NCBI GenBank assembly: GCA_014377695.1
Contig: JACMPA010000020.1
Location: forward strand, 1-48,403
Source: Candidatus Saccharimonadota bacterium
GTDB lineage: Bacteria; Patescibacteriota; Saccharimonadia; Saccharimonadales; UBA4665
Reading direction: 5' to 3'
Length of the DNA: 48,403 nucleotides
Below the pieces are notes generated by a model. The model was not told the DNA's origin, did not search any database, and saw only the letters and a program-made list of their open reading frames with translations. Positions 7,704 through 15,347 of the stretch are shown piece by piece (position 1 is the first letter of the stretch; each line of letters starts with the position of its first letter). A program made the position numbers and the translations under genes.

Positions 7704-8126
7704 CTAGCCGAGGTGCTGCTCACGGGCTTTGTTCGCCCAATGATCGGCTAGCTCGTTGCCGGGGTCATTGTTGTGGCCCCGCACCCATACTAGCTTAGCC
7801 TGGCTTTTGCGGTGTAGCATGCAGACCTCTCGCACGATATCGAGGTTTTTGATGCCACCTTTTTTGTTCCAGCCGTTGGCTTCCCATGTTATGGACCACT
7901 TGGTTATAACGTTAATCCAGAACTCACTGTCGCTGCGAATCTCGCAAATGGCGCCCTCTGCATGGGTAAGTGCAGCCATGATAGCAAACCCTTCCATTCG
8001 AATATTGGTAGTCTCGGCACCGCTCGGTTCGCTGCCAAGAACCACTGGTTGGCCGTCCAGGACAACTGAGAAGCCACCTGGTCCAGGATTTGGGCTGGCA
8101 CTCCCATCGGTATAGTAAGTATTCAT
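7704..8126 (-). CDS. rnhA: Ribonuclease HI
   Basis: 140 residues. YYTDGSASPNPGPGGFS gives D7 and the conserved glycines; E45 (RMEGFAIM), D66 (IRSDSEFW) and D128 (GNELADHWA) complete the D-E-D-D metal site, and H118 in VRGHNN is the usual auxiliary histidine. It cleaves RNA in RNA-DNA hybrids. The K/W-rich KWSITWEANGWNKKGG is the basic-protrusion region. A TATGAT box lies about 12 nt upstream of the ATG. Confidence 0.95.
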   Translation of the reverse strand: MNTYYTDGSASPNPGPGGFSVVLDGQPVVLGSEPSGAETTNIRMEGFAIMAALTHAEGAICEIRSDSEFWINVITKWSITWEANGWNKKGGIKNLDIVREVCMLHRKSQAKLVWVRGHNNDPGNELADHWANKAREQHLG

Positions 8127-8157
8127 ACGGTTGTTCTAATCATAAACGACTTAGCTC

Positions 8158-9231
8158 CTAGATGCCACGGGCCAATAAATCATCATCGCTGGGTGGTTTC
8201 AGAATTCGTTTAGCTTTGATCTCGTAGCGTAAACCAGTCATTGGCGATTCCATGTAGTCATCATTAAGCAAATTAACGAACGTGACCATGTCTTTTTCAT
8301 CCATGATGATAATTGCCCCACTGTCGTCAGTCATTAAATTGACATCGAGCTCTTCAGCCTGATCGACGATCTGAGTTTGGGTGACAGATAGCGGCTCAAC
8401 TTGCTGCAGTTTTTTGATCAAACCTCGATTACCTTTGACTATATTCTGCATGGTAAGCCCTTCGGCGTAGCTCAAGCGGAAGTTTTCTTCGATTTCGCGG
8501 ACCTTAGCTTCGGCGATACTGGTTTCTTTGGCATCGTAGCCAAAGAGCGATTTTAATTTTGGCTGACTGAAGACATACATATCGCCTTCTAGTACTAATA
8601 ACTGGTTATCGGGCGTGATTCGTAAGGCTGCATCGGCGTCAAACGGCACCAGCTTGCCTTCCCGAATCATCCAGCCAGCCTTACCGCGAATTATTTGCGA
8701 TTGCTGCATGGCTTTGATGATATATGCCGGCTGCTTGAGGCCGTCATGACTAATCCGGGCGACGACGCCCTTCATGCGCTTGATGTCATGTTCTTCATCG
8801 TCAAATGTCTCTATTTCGTGGGCTTGGTGCTTGAGCCAGTTAATCACCTCAACCGCTTTTTCGACGTTTTTCAGCCGGGTGCGTTGCAGAACGTTCTTCT
8901 CGGCTTCGGCATCTTCAAAACCCCGGACTATTAGGCCGTTAGCAGAACCTTCCAGTACATATTCGAGTAGCTCATCGACAAAGATCGGCTCCATTTGCTT
9001 TTCAAGCTCTTTGCTACGAGTTGTCTTGTATACGACAAAGTTCTTGTTAAAGAAGAATATATCGACTTTTAACTCGTCTTTGTATTGGACCAAATTATTG
9101 GCCCAGGCGAACACGTCTGTCTCGACGTAATTGGCATCTTCTAGTGCCTGTGGTGCCAGCACGTCCCCCACGGAGTCTTGCTTGGTTAACGCTGCTGTTG
9201 GTTGCGGTGTATCATTTTCATCGGCCATCAT
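8158..9231 (-). CDS. KwaB-like (DUF4868) protein, orphan
   Basis: 357 residues, soluble. The C-terminal half carries the series I associate with DUF4868 of the Kiwa anti-phage protein KwaB: MYVFSQPKLKSLFGYD (218-233), ANFRLS-type helix, a repeat of L-x-K-K-L (NRGLIKKLQQV, 268-278), a hydrophobic strand AIIIMDEKDMVTFVNLL and finally NDDYMESPMTGLRYE (323-337). In Kiwa, KwaB binds DNA and works with the membrane protein KwaA; no KwaA-like gene adjoins this one. It may be a housekeeping relative. Assignment is from remembered family features, not a search. Confidence 0.6.
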   Translation of the reverse strand: MMADENDTPQPTAALTKQDSVGDVLAPQALEDANYVETDVFAWANNLVQYKDELKVDIFFFNKNFVVYKTTRSKELEKQMEPIFVDELLEYVLEGSANGLIVRGFEDAEAEKNVLQRTRLKNVEKAVEVINWLKHQAHEIETFDDEEHDIKRMKGVVARISHDGLKQPAYIIKAMQQSQIIRGKAGWMIREGKLVPFDADAALRITPDNQLLVLEGDMYVFSQPKLKSLFGYDAKETSIAEAKVREIEENFRLSYAEGLTMQNIVKGNRGLIKKLQQVEPLSVTQTQIVDQAEELDVNLMTDDSGAIIIMDEKDMVTFVNLLNDDYMESPMTGLRYEIKAKRILKPPSDDDLLARGI

Positions 9232-9321
9232 AGTACCCTTTACCTAAATTTATCAAAAGATTTGTCGTATCAACTCGGATCATTTTAACGAACCATCGTT
9301 CATAATACTGCTGTAAAATCC

Positions 9322-9347
9322 TCTTAAGTGTCACACATCTTAAGTGT
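9322..9347. repeat. Tandem 10-bp direct repeat, operator-like
   Basis: TCTTAAGTGT occurs at 9322-9331 and again exactly at 9338-9347, 16 bp start to start (about 1.5 helical turns). Possible paired regulator sites between the KwaB-like and Rpf-like genes. Confidence 0.5.
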
Positions 9348-9421
9348 TCCTTGTGTAATCATAAGCATCCTAAACTTATTAGCTGCATTCGTGAGTGAAA
9401 TTTTGCTAAAAAAACTCCAAC

Positions 9422-9436
9422 TTGTAAATTTTACAA
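9422..9436. repeat. 7-bp inverted repeat, operator-like
   Basis: TTGTAAA and TTTACAA flank a single T, a symmetric site suited to a dimeric repressor or a weak hairpin, 40 nt ahead of the small upstream ORF. Confidence 0.45.
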
Positions 9437-9476
9437 ACTTCCTCAGCTACTACTTTTTCTAAGGATTCAAGGAGTT

Positions 9477-9551
9477 ATGAAACTATCTACACCATCCGCT
9501 ATATGTAGCGTCAATGATTTGCGGTTTGACACTATTCCGCTTATCCCGTAG
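9477..9551 (+). CDS. Putative 24-residue leader peptide upstream of rpf-like gene
   Basis: ATG at 9477 is preceded by AAGGAG (9469-9474) at ideal-looking short spacing and opens a 24-codon frame (starts MKLSTPSAIC, ends TIPLIP) closed by TAG at 9549. There is no obvious run of one amino acid as in attenuator leaders. Translation is inferred from the ribosome-binding site only. Confidence 0.35.
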   Translation: MKLSTPSAICSVNDLRFDTIPLIP

Positions 9552-9672
9552 CCTAGAATTTGTGTTTCAATTTCCAGTAGGTGGAGAGACGCATAGTCAA
9601 CGAGCATAAGGACTACGCCAAAACTTTTGTCATTAAGGTAGCTCAGCTCGCTTGCAAGGAGGAATTAGTTAT

Positions 9673-10335
9673 ATGAAAATAGCAGCAACGGCAGTGGCTG
9701 TTGCTAGTGCTCTATTGGTGAGCACTGCAATTGGCCCGGTAGCATCTGCCGCTACCAACAAAAACGTAAAATCAACTGCCCCGACAGCAAAAGTCGTCGC
9801 CGCAGCCGTACAGGTTGCACCTGTAGCCAGAATGATTGTCGTTAATCCTGGGGACTATCTGACGATGTTGGCTGAGGGCAACAATTCGAGCGTCCAGCGT
9901 TTATACGACGCAAACACTGGCATCGAGAACCCCGACTTGATTTTCCCAGGTCAAGAACTAAAGGTTCCAGATGAGAAGGAAGCTATTGCTCACCGTGACA
10001 TGCCCGTTGCCTCGGCCGTAGCTCAACAAGTCCAAGTCGAGGCCCAAGGAGCCACTTCTGCCCGCACAAGCGTCAGCAGTGATGCCCCAACAGTTGCCTC
10101 AGGCAGCGTTTGGGACCAGTTGGCCGCCTGTGAAGCCGGTGGTAATTGGTCTATAAACACTGGCAACGGCTACTATGGCGGATTACAGTTTACCTTGTCT
10201 AGCTGGCAAGGCGTTGGTGGCGCTGGCTACCCAAACCAAGCTAGCCGCGAAGAGCAGATCCTGCGCGGTCAAATGCTTCAAGCGCGTTCAGGTTGGGGTG
10301 CATGGCCTGCTTGTAGCTCCCGCCTTGGACTCTAG
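9673..10335 (+). CDS. Secreted LysM and Rpf-like transglycosylase-domain protein
   Basis: 220 residues. Residues 1-27 form a signal peptide (K-I-A then a long alanine/valine core ending VASAA). A LysM motif lies at about 65-105 (IVVNPGDYLTMLAEG to GQELKVP), which binds peptidoglycan. A linker rich in A, V and T leads to an Rpf-like lysozyme-fold domain at about 147-220: VWDQLAACEAGGNW with the catalytic glutamate, YYGGLQFTLSSW, and the cysteine pair closing the domain (ACEAGG, ACSS). Such enzymes cut peptidoglycan and can resuscitate dormant actinobacteria. ATG at 9673 was chosen because AGGAGG at 9658-9663 precedes it. Confidence 0.9.
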   Translation: MKIAATAVAVASALLVSTAIGPVASAATNKNVKSTAPTAKVVAAAVQVAPVARMIVVNPGDYLTMLAEGNNSSVQRLYDANTGIENPDLIFPGQELKVPDEKEAIAHRDMPVASAVAQQVQVEAQGATSARTSVSSDAPTVASGSVWDQLAACEAGGNWSINTGNGYYGGLQFTLSSWQGVGGAGYPNQASREEQILRGQMLQARSGWGAWPACSSRLGL

Positions 10336-10368
10336 TCCTTAAAAATTGCCCATAAATCGTCTCGGCAC

Positions 10369-10402
10369 AGACTACGCACCGCTCCCCTGCGGTGCGTAGT
10401 CT
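10369..10402 (+). terminator. 14-bp perfect hairpin behind the rpf-like gene
   Basis: AGACTACGCACCGC and its exact complement flank a 6-nt loop, followed by TATTTG, a poor U-tract. It may be a terminator or an mRNA-end stabilising stem. Confidence 0.6.
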
Positions 10403-10454
10403 TATTTGCGGACATATTAGCAATCTACTTTGAGCTGATGTCATGAATGGACAC

Positions 10455-10488
10455 AAAAAAATACCAACTGATCAAGTTGGTATTTTTT
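10455..10488. terminator. Bidirectional intrinsic terminator
   Basis: A-run, stem ATACCAACT, 5-nt loop GATCA, stem AGTTGGTAT, then T-run. The A and T tracts on both sides make it work for the rpf-like transcript and for glyQS from the other strand. Confidence 0.85.
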
Positions 10489-10626
10489 ATCTTCTTGCAA
10501 GATAGATTGTTTGTGGTGCTTTCAGCCCTTTCCTCAATTGTTTATCGGAATGTGCCGTCAAGCTTGGTGTAAGTGTTTGTTTAACTTACCTACCTTGAAA
10601 ATACTAAACCATGAGCACTTTGTCAA

Positions 10627-11940
10627 TTATTTTACAAAAATATTTGTGAGATCTGAAATGCCCACTCTTTTCTGTTCGGTTGTGTCGCGGTGACGGACGG
10701 TGACCGTATCCACCGTTTCACCTTCCAGAGTGTCGAAGTCTACGGTGACGCAATATGGCACACCGATTTCGTCCATTTTGCGATAGTTCTTACCGATGTT
10801 TCCCGTATCAACCCACATGACATTGCTGATCTCAGCTTTCAGCATGGCGTAGACTTCGCGGGCTTTGGCGACGAGTTCCGGCTTGTTTTTAGCCAGTGGA
10901 AGCACGGCAACTTTGATCGGTGCCAGGTGCGTCGGTAGTGCCAGGTAGATACGTTTCTCGCCGTTCTGTTCGTCTTCGTGGTAGGCGCTGGTGAGCACCG
11001 CCATGAGGGCGCGTTCGACACCAAAGCTTGGTTCAATCACGTGCGGCACGAATGGTGCGCTACCATCTTTAGGGCGGTATTCCATGTTTTTGCCGCTGAC
11101 ACGCTGAATGTTTTGTAAATCAAAATCTGTGCGATAGGCTAAGCCAAGAAGTTCCTCGCGGCCAATTGGGAAGTCGAATTCGAAGTCCACAGTTCGCTTA
11201 CTGTAGTGAGCCCGGTCGGTCTCTGCAACCTCCAATTCGTGTACCGAATCAGATGGCAGTCCAAGCGCATCGCACCATGAATGTATTCGTTCTATCCACA
11301 GTTCGAAAGAAGTTGCCCACTGGTCTGGGTGCACAAAGTACTCGATTTCCATCTGTTCAAATTCGCGGGAGCGGAATATAAAATCACGCGGGCTAATCTC
11401 GTTCCGGAATGCTTTACCCTGCTGAGCAATACCAAACGGTACGTCGGGGTATGAGCTGTCGACGATGTTCTTATAATTCGTAAATATACCCTGCGCGGTT
11501 TCCGGTCGTAAATAGCTGATGGAAGCTTCGTCATCTACCGGGCCGACGTTTGTTTTGAACATCATGTTAAAGTGGCGGGCTTCTCCGAATGTATCAGTCT
11601 TATTGCATGACGGGCACTTATTCGGATCGTCCAACTTGTCGGCGCGATGGCGAGCGTGACAATTACTGCATTCGACAAGAGGATCAGTAAACGTGTCGAC
11701 GTGCCCACTAGCGTGCCAAACTTTTTGATTCATCAGGATGGCAGCATCCACACAGAGCATATCTTCAGCATCATCGACGAACATCTTCCACCACAAATTC
11801 ATGATGTTTTTTTTCAACTGGACGCCCAGCGGGCCGTAGTCCCAAGTACCACTCAGGCCACCGTAAATATCACTACCCGGGAATATAAAACCACGGCGCT
11901 TACACAGACTAACGATGTCTTCGAGTTTGGTATCGCTCAT
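10627..11940 (-). CDS. glyQS: Glycyl-tRNA synthetase, single-chain (alpha2) class II type
   Basis: 437 residues. The N-terminus GFIFPGSDIYGGLSG and YGPLGVQLKKN are typical of the eukaryotic/Gram-positive alpha2 GlyRS. Motif 2 is visible as FRNEISPRDFIFRSREF, motif 3 as PSFGVERALMA. A Cys cluster (CSNCHARH and CPSCNK, about residues 88-115) marks the zinc-binding insertion. The C-terminal anticodon-binding domain (PIKVAVLPLAKN to FDTLEGETVDTVTVR) is complete. It charges tRNA-Gly. AGAGGAG lies 6 nt before the ATG. It sits behind the bidirectional terminator. Confidence 0.97.
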   Translation of the reverse strand: MSDTKLEDIVSLCKRRGFIFPGSDIYGGLSGTWDYGPLGVQLKKNIMNLWWKMFVDDAEDMLCVDAAILMNQKVWHASGHVDTFTDPLVECSNCHARHRADKLDDPNKCPSCNKTDTFGEARHFNMMFKTNVGPVDDEASISYLRPETAQGIFTNYKNIVDSSYPDVPFGIAQQGKAFRNEISPRDFIFRSREFEQMEIEYFVHPDQWATSFELWIERIHSWCDALGLPSDSVHELEVAETDRAHYSKRTVDFEFDFPIGREELLGLAYRTDFDLQNIQRVSGKNMEYRPKDGSAPFVPHVIEPSFGVERALMAVLTSAYHEDEQNGEKRIYLALPTHLAPIKVAVLPLAKNKPELVAKAREVYAMLKAEISNVMWVDTGNIGKNYRKMDEIGVPYCVTVDFDTLEGETVDTVTVRHRDTTEQKRVGISDLTNIFVK

Positions 11941-12087
11941 CTGAAGCTCCTCTTACAATTATTGGATGTTGGTCAACGAAATTTAAGCATTGCGAGCCAT
12001 TGTCCTTGGCACTCCCACAGTAAATATCAACTGTCGGGTTAGGAAGGATGGTCTTGCGGTTGATTATACCAGGTTTAAAGCGTTAGC

Positions 12088-12663
12088 TCAGGTCTCAGTG
12101 TCGTCTTTAAGTCGCTCATACCTATTTGTAATTTCTTTATCATTATCCGTGCTATCGAGTGGTAGACCATTAAAATGTCCCGGTTGGTCAGGATGTATGC
12201 TTTTGTGTTTCTTCCGTTTGATAAGGATATTGCCGGCGAAACGTGATACATGGGACCCGTTAGAGCTGCCACGCAACTTCTCATCGGCATTAATAGTTAC
12301 ATAAGCCGCAGCGGTTATCAGTACGCCAGCCACGCTGACGAATATCGATTCTCGGGCATATTCATTCACTTGTTCGAGGTTGTAGTCACCGTCTGGCATA
12401 TTGGCCTGTGAAAACTCAAATGAGCTAGGTAGGTCATAGCTGTATGTCTCATAGTTAAAGAAAGGGTCATCAAAGAGCCGGCAGGCTTCAGGCGCCTTAA
12501 TGACATTCGTGGCTTTGTCTGATAGCAGTGAAGCGCATGCCAATACTTGCTCCTGACGCAAATTCGCCGGCGAAAAATCATGGATGGCCTCCATGCTAAT
12601 AAACCAGCTGACGCCGGCAGTAGCCCCCACTCCAATGCTCATCATTACTTCTTTACTCGCCAT
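12088..12663 (-). CDS. Hypothetical protein with two membrane helices
   Basis: 191 residues, not recognised. A hydrophobic helix at about residues 6-24 (VMMSIGVGATAGVSWF) and a second at about 110-130 (IFVSVAGVLITAAAYV) would place a loop of some 85 residues, with two cysteines and many acidic residues, on the opposite side from the basic, glycine- and asparagine-rich C-terminus (KRKKHKS). A TTTAAT box about 8 nt before the ATG fits the leaderless pattern. Codon use and length suggest a real gene; no function can be named. Confidence 0.65.
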   Translation of the reverse strand: MASKEVMMSIGVGATAGVSWFISMEAIHDFSPANLRQEQVLACASLLSDKATNVIKAPEACRLFDDPFFNYETYSYDLPSSFEFSQANMPDGDYNLEQVNEYARESIFVSVAGVLITAAAYVTINADEKLRGSSNGSHVSRFAGNILIKRKKHKSIHPDQPGHFNGLPLDSTDNDKEITNRYERLKDDTET

Positions 12664-12745
12664 AGAGTTTTATTAAACACTGTTTGGGACTGAAAGTACA
12701 TTGCCTCTCTGCTTATGTTGCTATGAGCTGAGCTGCTCACAGCGA

Positions 12746-13435
12746 CTACGATGGCAACGCACTGCGCGGAATGATCTGTTCGGTGTAAATTGGCGCTTCG
12801 GCGATAGCCTGCTCGCCGACCTCGTTGGGCATTGTAAGCTGATGCAACGCTACGAACGGGTCGCGAGCTTTGCCGGCCGCTGGGAATGCTGCAACTGCTG
12901 CTGATACTCTTTGCGCCATATATTTTTCGTCAGGTGCTAGGGGTAAATGAATAAGTGGGTTTATGTCGGTGGCGCCGGCCAGTTCCGAGCGTTTTGCGGA
13001 GCCAATACCACTACTCGAAAGGCTTCTTTGTTCGGTGACTTGGTGTAGTTTGATAGCAACAATATCGATTGGGTCGGCGGCGAATGCAAACGATCCAACG
13101 CGCTCAGTGCGTGGAGCATCGGGTAGCCCAGGCCTAAGTCGTGCGCCGTGGCCATCACGCGTACAAACTCGAATGATGCTTAATCCAATAAAGCTGTCGA
13201 TATACACATTGCGCTCTGCTAAAAATCCATATTCATGCGGTAGCCGATCGCGTAACTCATTTACAATATTCGCAAGACCTTCCGTCAATGGATTGATCTG
13301 GCCCATTTTGAAAGTAGTCCGTTTGATACCAGCACCCATCATATGATGAAGATTACACACATATGCACCGTCTCGCCGGCGGGTAGAATTCTCGCAGGCG
13401 ATTGCACTGTCGACGTTATACGGTTGGATCGCCAT
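12746..13435 (-). CDS. Hypothetical soluble protein downstream of recO
   Basis: 229 residues, no recognised domain, no membrane helix or signal. The N-terminal half has GAYVCNLHHMMGAGIKR and a mixed alpha/beta pattern (NVYIDSFIGLSIIRVC); residues 118-135 (DPIDIVAIKLHQV) could be a strand-helix unit. AGGAG lies about 10 nt before the ATG at 13435, 18 nt after the recO stop, so it appears to be the last gene of the kinase-receiver-recO operon. Confidence 0.6.
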   Translation of the reverse strand: MAIQPYNVDSAIACENSTRRRDGAYVCNLHHMMGAGIKRTTFKMGQINPLTEGLANIVNELRDRLPHEYGFLAERNVYIDSFIGLSIIRVCTRDGHGARLRPGLPDAPRTERVGSFAFAADPIDIVAIKLHQVTEQRSLSSSGIGSAKRSELAGATDINPLIHLPLAPDEKYMAQRVSAAVAAFPAAGKARDPFVALHQLTMPNEVGEQAIAEAPIYTEQIIPRSALPS

Positions 13436-13453
13436 ACAAGGTAAGCTCCTAAA

Positions 13454-14149
13454 TTACATGTTCTGAATATACTGCTGACTCATGGCCGTGACAAGTGGAT
13501 TTGCCCGTGCACTAAGTTCCGTCAGGCCAGCGATCTTAGATAATACTGTCGGTTGAGTTTTGCTAAACAGTAAGCGCAGGAACTTTATATCAGCCGCCGC
13601 GAAGCGGCCGCTCGGGTGCGGTGCAAAGGTCATGGCTTCGATATCAAAGTTATAAGTCTGAGTCGCCTCCAATCTCTTGCCCCCCGTGTCGCTCTGAAGA
13701 TTTGGTTCGTGACCATCCAGCTGTAGCAACTGCGCTAAAAACCATTGCCGTATGAGGTCAACCGATACACTCGCTTCATCAAGGGCTTCAAACCCCTGCT
13801 GCAGTAAGCTGAAATACTCTGCATCAGCTTGGTCTTCGGTTACTTTATCAAGCCGCTTTATAAGCTCGTAACCGAGTTGGACTCGTTCCAGATCTTTGAT
13901 AATAGTTCCGTAGTGGCTATCCAAGCGGGTACTGATGAGCGTGCCGATTTCTCCTCGGCCTTGAATATAGGTAATGTGGCTAACGCTAAATAGCTCGATG
14001 CCACCAGCGAGCTTTGATTTTACTCGCCGAACACCGCGGGCCATTAACCGCAGCTTTCCCTGATCTGGCGTCAGGACGCTAATAATGCGATCAGCCTCAC
14101 CATAATCGGTCCGCCGGAGTATAATTGCGGTTGTATTACGCTGGTTCAT
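13454..14149 (-). CDS. recO: DNA repair protein RecO
   Basis: 231 residues. The N-terminal OB-fold is evident: TTAIILRRTDYGEADRIISVLT followed by GKLRLMARGVRRVKSKLAGGIELF, the conserved RecO opening. The central helical part (RVQLGYELIKRLDKVTED) and C-terminal FDIEAMTFAPHP follow; the zinc-ribbon cysteines present in some RecO proteins are absent. RecO loads RecA with RecR at gaps. A longer frame runs to 14269, but the ATG at 14149 overlaps the TGA of the receiver gene by 4 bp and gives the normal RecO N-terminus. Confidence 0.93.
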   Translation of the reverse strand: MNQRNTTAIILRRTDYGEADRIISVLTPDQGKLRLMARGVRRVKSKLAGGIELFSVSHITYIQGRGEIGTLISTRLDSHYGTIIKDLERVQLGYELIKRLDKVTEDQADAEYFSLLQQGFEALDEASVSVDLIRQWFLAQLLQLDGHEPNLQSDTGGKRLEATQTYNFDIEAMTFAPHPSGRFAAADIKFLRLLFSKTQPTVLSKIAGLTELSARANPLVTAMSQQYIQNM

Positions 14150-14541
14150 GGGCTGAGCTGTACTGCGGTAGTACGCACATTGTCTACAGTTTTGAGTAGT
14201 TTTGCCAGTGTTGTGTGCGGCTTGTATAAATAATCTACTACACCCAGTTGGCGCTGCAATAGCTTCCAATTGTCGATGAACTCAACTGGCGGCACATTGC
14301 TCAAAACGATCACTGGTATGGCCTGCCATTCGGGATAACTGCGGAATTCATACAAAAATTCAATCCCGCTATGTTTTACCAACTGGAGTTCCAGCACAAC
14401 AGCATCCGGCTGACGCTCGTCGGCTGAAAACACTGCACTTTGGGCGTTCACGCAGCACACAACCTCATCACCAGCTCGCTGTAGGGCCTTGGTGTACAGC
14501 TTGGCCAGAACTGTATCCGGTTCAATGATCAAAATATTCAT
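14146..14541 (-). CDS. Receiver-like protein with Glu at the phosphoacceptor position
   Basis: 131 residues, one CheY-like domain without an output domain. The acidic pocket is E7 and D9 (IIEPDT), the switch serine is S81 (IVLSN) and the conserved lysine K107 (YLYKPH). The phosphoacceptor Asp is replaced by E51 (AVVLELQL where families have VLLDL). Receivers of this kind usually cannot be phosphorylated and may sit in an active-like state. Its start overlaps the kinase-like gene and its stop overlaps recO (ATGA in both cases), so all three are translationally coupled. Confidence 0.85.
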   Translation of the reverse strand: MNILIIEPDTVLAKLYTKALQRAGDEVVCCVNAQSAVFSADERQPDAVVLELQLVKHSGIEFLYEFRSYPEWQAIPVIVLSNVPPVEFIDNWKLLQRQLGVVDYLYKPHTTLAKLLKTVDNVRTTAVQLSP

Positions 14542-15257
14542 ACCAGCTGTAGTTGAGGCGTTGGCCGCAGGACAGCACCCAGACCATGCAGATTGTGATG
14601 ACGAGTTGGCCGTAACTCGGTGCTCATGGCCTGCAAAATCGCGTCGGCCACGAAAATACCAGCTCCGCTGCTTGGCGATATGCTGGCAAGAGGTTGCCGG
14701 ATATGGCCTTGTAATTTTCGGCCTTGGCGGAGGGCTTCGACAGATAACTGTTCGGCATCGCTATACACACCAGCAACAACGCCGTATCGACTATTGTGCA
14801 CCGCTAGGTGCAGCGTTAACGTCTGAGCATTTAGACTAGGCAGTGCTTCTATAAGCGCATATCCCAAACTCGTCATGGCTGATTGTAGACCTTGGCGATT
14901 AGCCAGTACTGGCGCAAATCTTCCGGCAATATCCAGCTGCAACTCTACCCCGTATAGCTTGGCCATAGCGGTAAGCTGTTGACCCGTATCGTAAAGCACC
15001 GCCGCCACAGAAACTGGCTCGATGTTGAGCCTGTAGTCCGATTCAAGGGCAAGACGAGCTCCAAACAAATAACTGTCGAGTAATTTAATCGCCATGTCGG
15101 CTGTTGTTTGAATAGAATCCAGGTCCGCGGTAGTGTCACGGACTTGACTAAGCTCGGCAGTCCGGGCAATCTGCAGCAGTGGCAGCTTGATCTGTTCAGC
15201 GACTGCAAGCAGTAGCTGAACGCTCAGTGCAGATACTGACTGATCAGTTCTTACCAT
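14538..15257 (-). CDS. Degenerate histidine-kinase-like protein
   Basis: 239 residues. The layout is that of a soluble HisKA plus HATPase_c unit: an H-box-like helix AEQIKLPLLQIART where E21 stands in place of the phosphorylated His, a dimerisation hairpin, an N-box-like ANRQGLQSAMTSLGYALIEA lacking the Mg-binding Asn, and a G2-like SGAGIFVADAILQAM. It is therefore probably a pseudokinase. The frame extends to a TTG at 15287, but that codon overlaps the -10 TATACT (15287-15292), so ATG at 15257 with GAGGG upstream was chosen. First gene of the recO operon. Confidence 0.7.
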   Translation of the reverse strand: MVRTDQSVSALSVQLLLAVAEQIKLPLLQIARTAELSQVRDTTADLDSIQTTADMAIKLLDSYLFGARLALESDYRLNIEPVSVAAVLYDTGQQLTAMAKLYGVELQLDIAGRFAPVLANRQGLQSAMTSLGYALIEALPSLNAQTLTLHLAVHNSRYGVVAGVYSDAEQLSVEALRQGRKLQGHIRQPLASISPSSGAGIFVADAILQAMSTELRPTRHHNLHGLGAVLRPTPQLQLV

Positions 15258-15347
15258 TTGCCAAAACCCTCGCTTTATATGCTCCAAGTATACACCGCCA
15301 GGCTCTGCATGCGGGTAGGTAGAATCAGCAACAGCTCGGGATATGCT

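Larger units (their letters stand above)
9232..9672. other. Long intergenic leader region upstream of the Rpf-like gene
   Basis: 441 bases without a long gene. In order it holds a 10-bp direct repeat, a 7-bp inverted repeat, a 24-codon ORF with a Shine-Dalgarno, and a short imperfect hairpin (9591-9598 with 9611-9618) before the AGGAGG at 9658 that serves the Rpf-like start. I could not match it to a known riboswitch; the c-di-AMP (ydaO) motif known from actinobacterial rpf leaders is not recognisable. Confidence 0.5.

Noticed and set aside
8158-9231. Full Kiwa defence system
   Set aside because: No adjacent membrane protein with KwaA features; only the KwaB-like half is present.
9541-9672. 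c-di-AMP (ydaO) riboswitch as known before actinobacterial rpf genes
   Set aside because: I looked for the conserved GGGGGACC and CAGCCGAACCC-like segments and did not see them. An Infernal scan would settle it.
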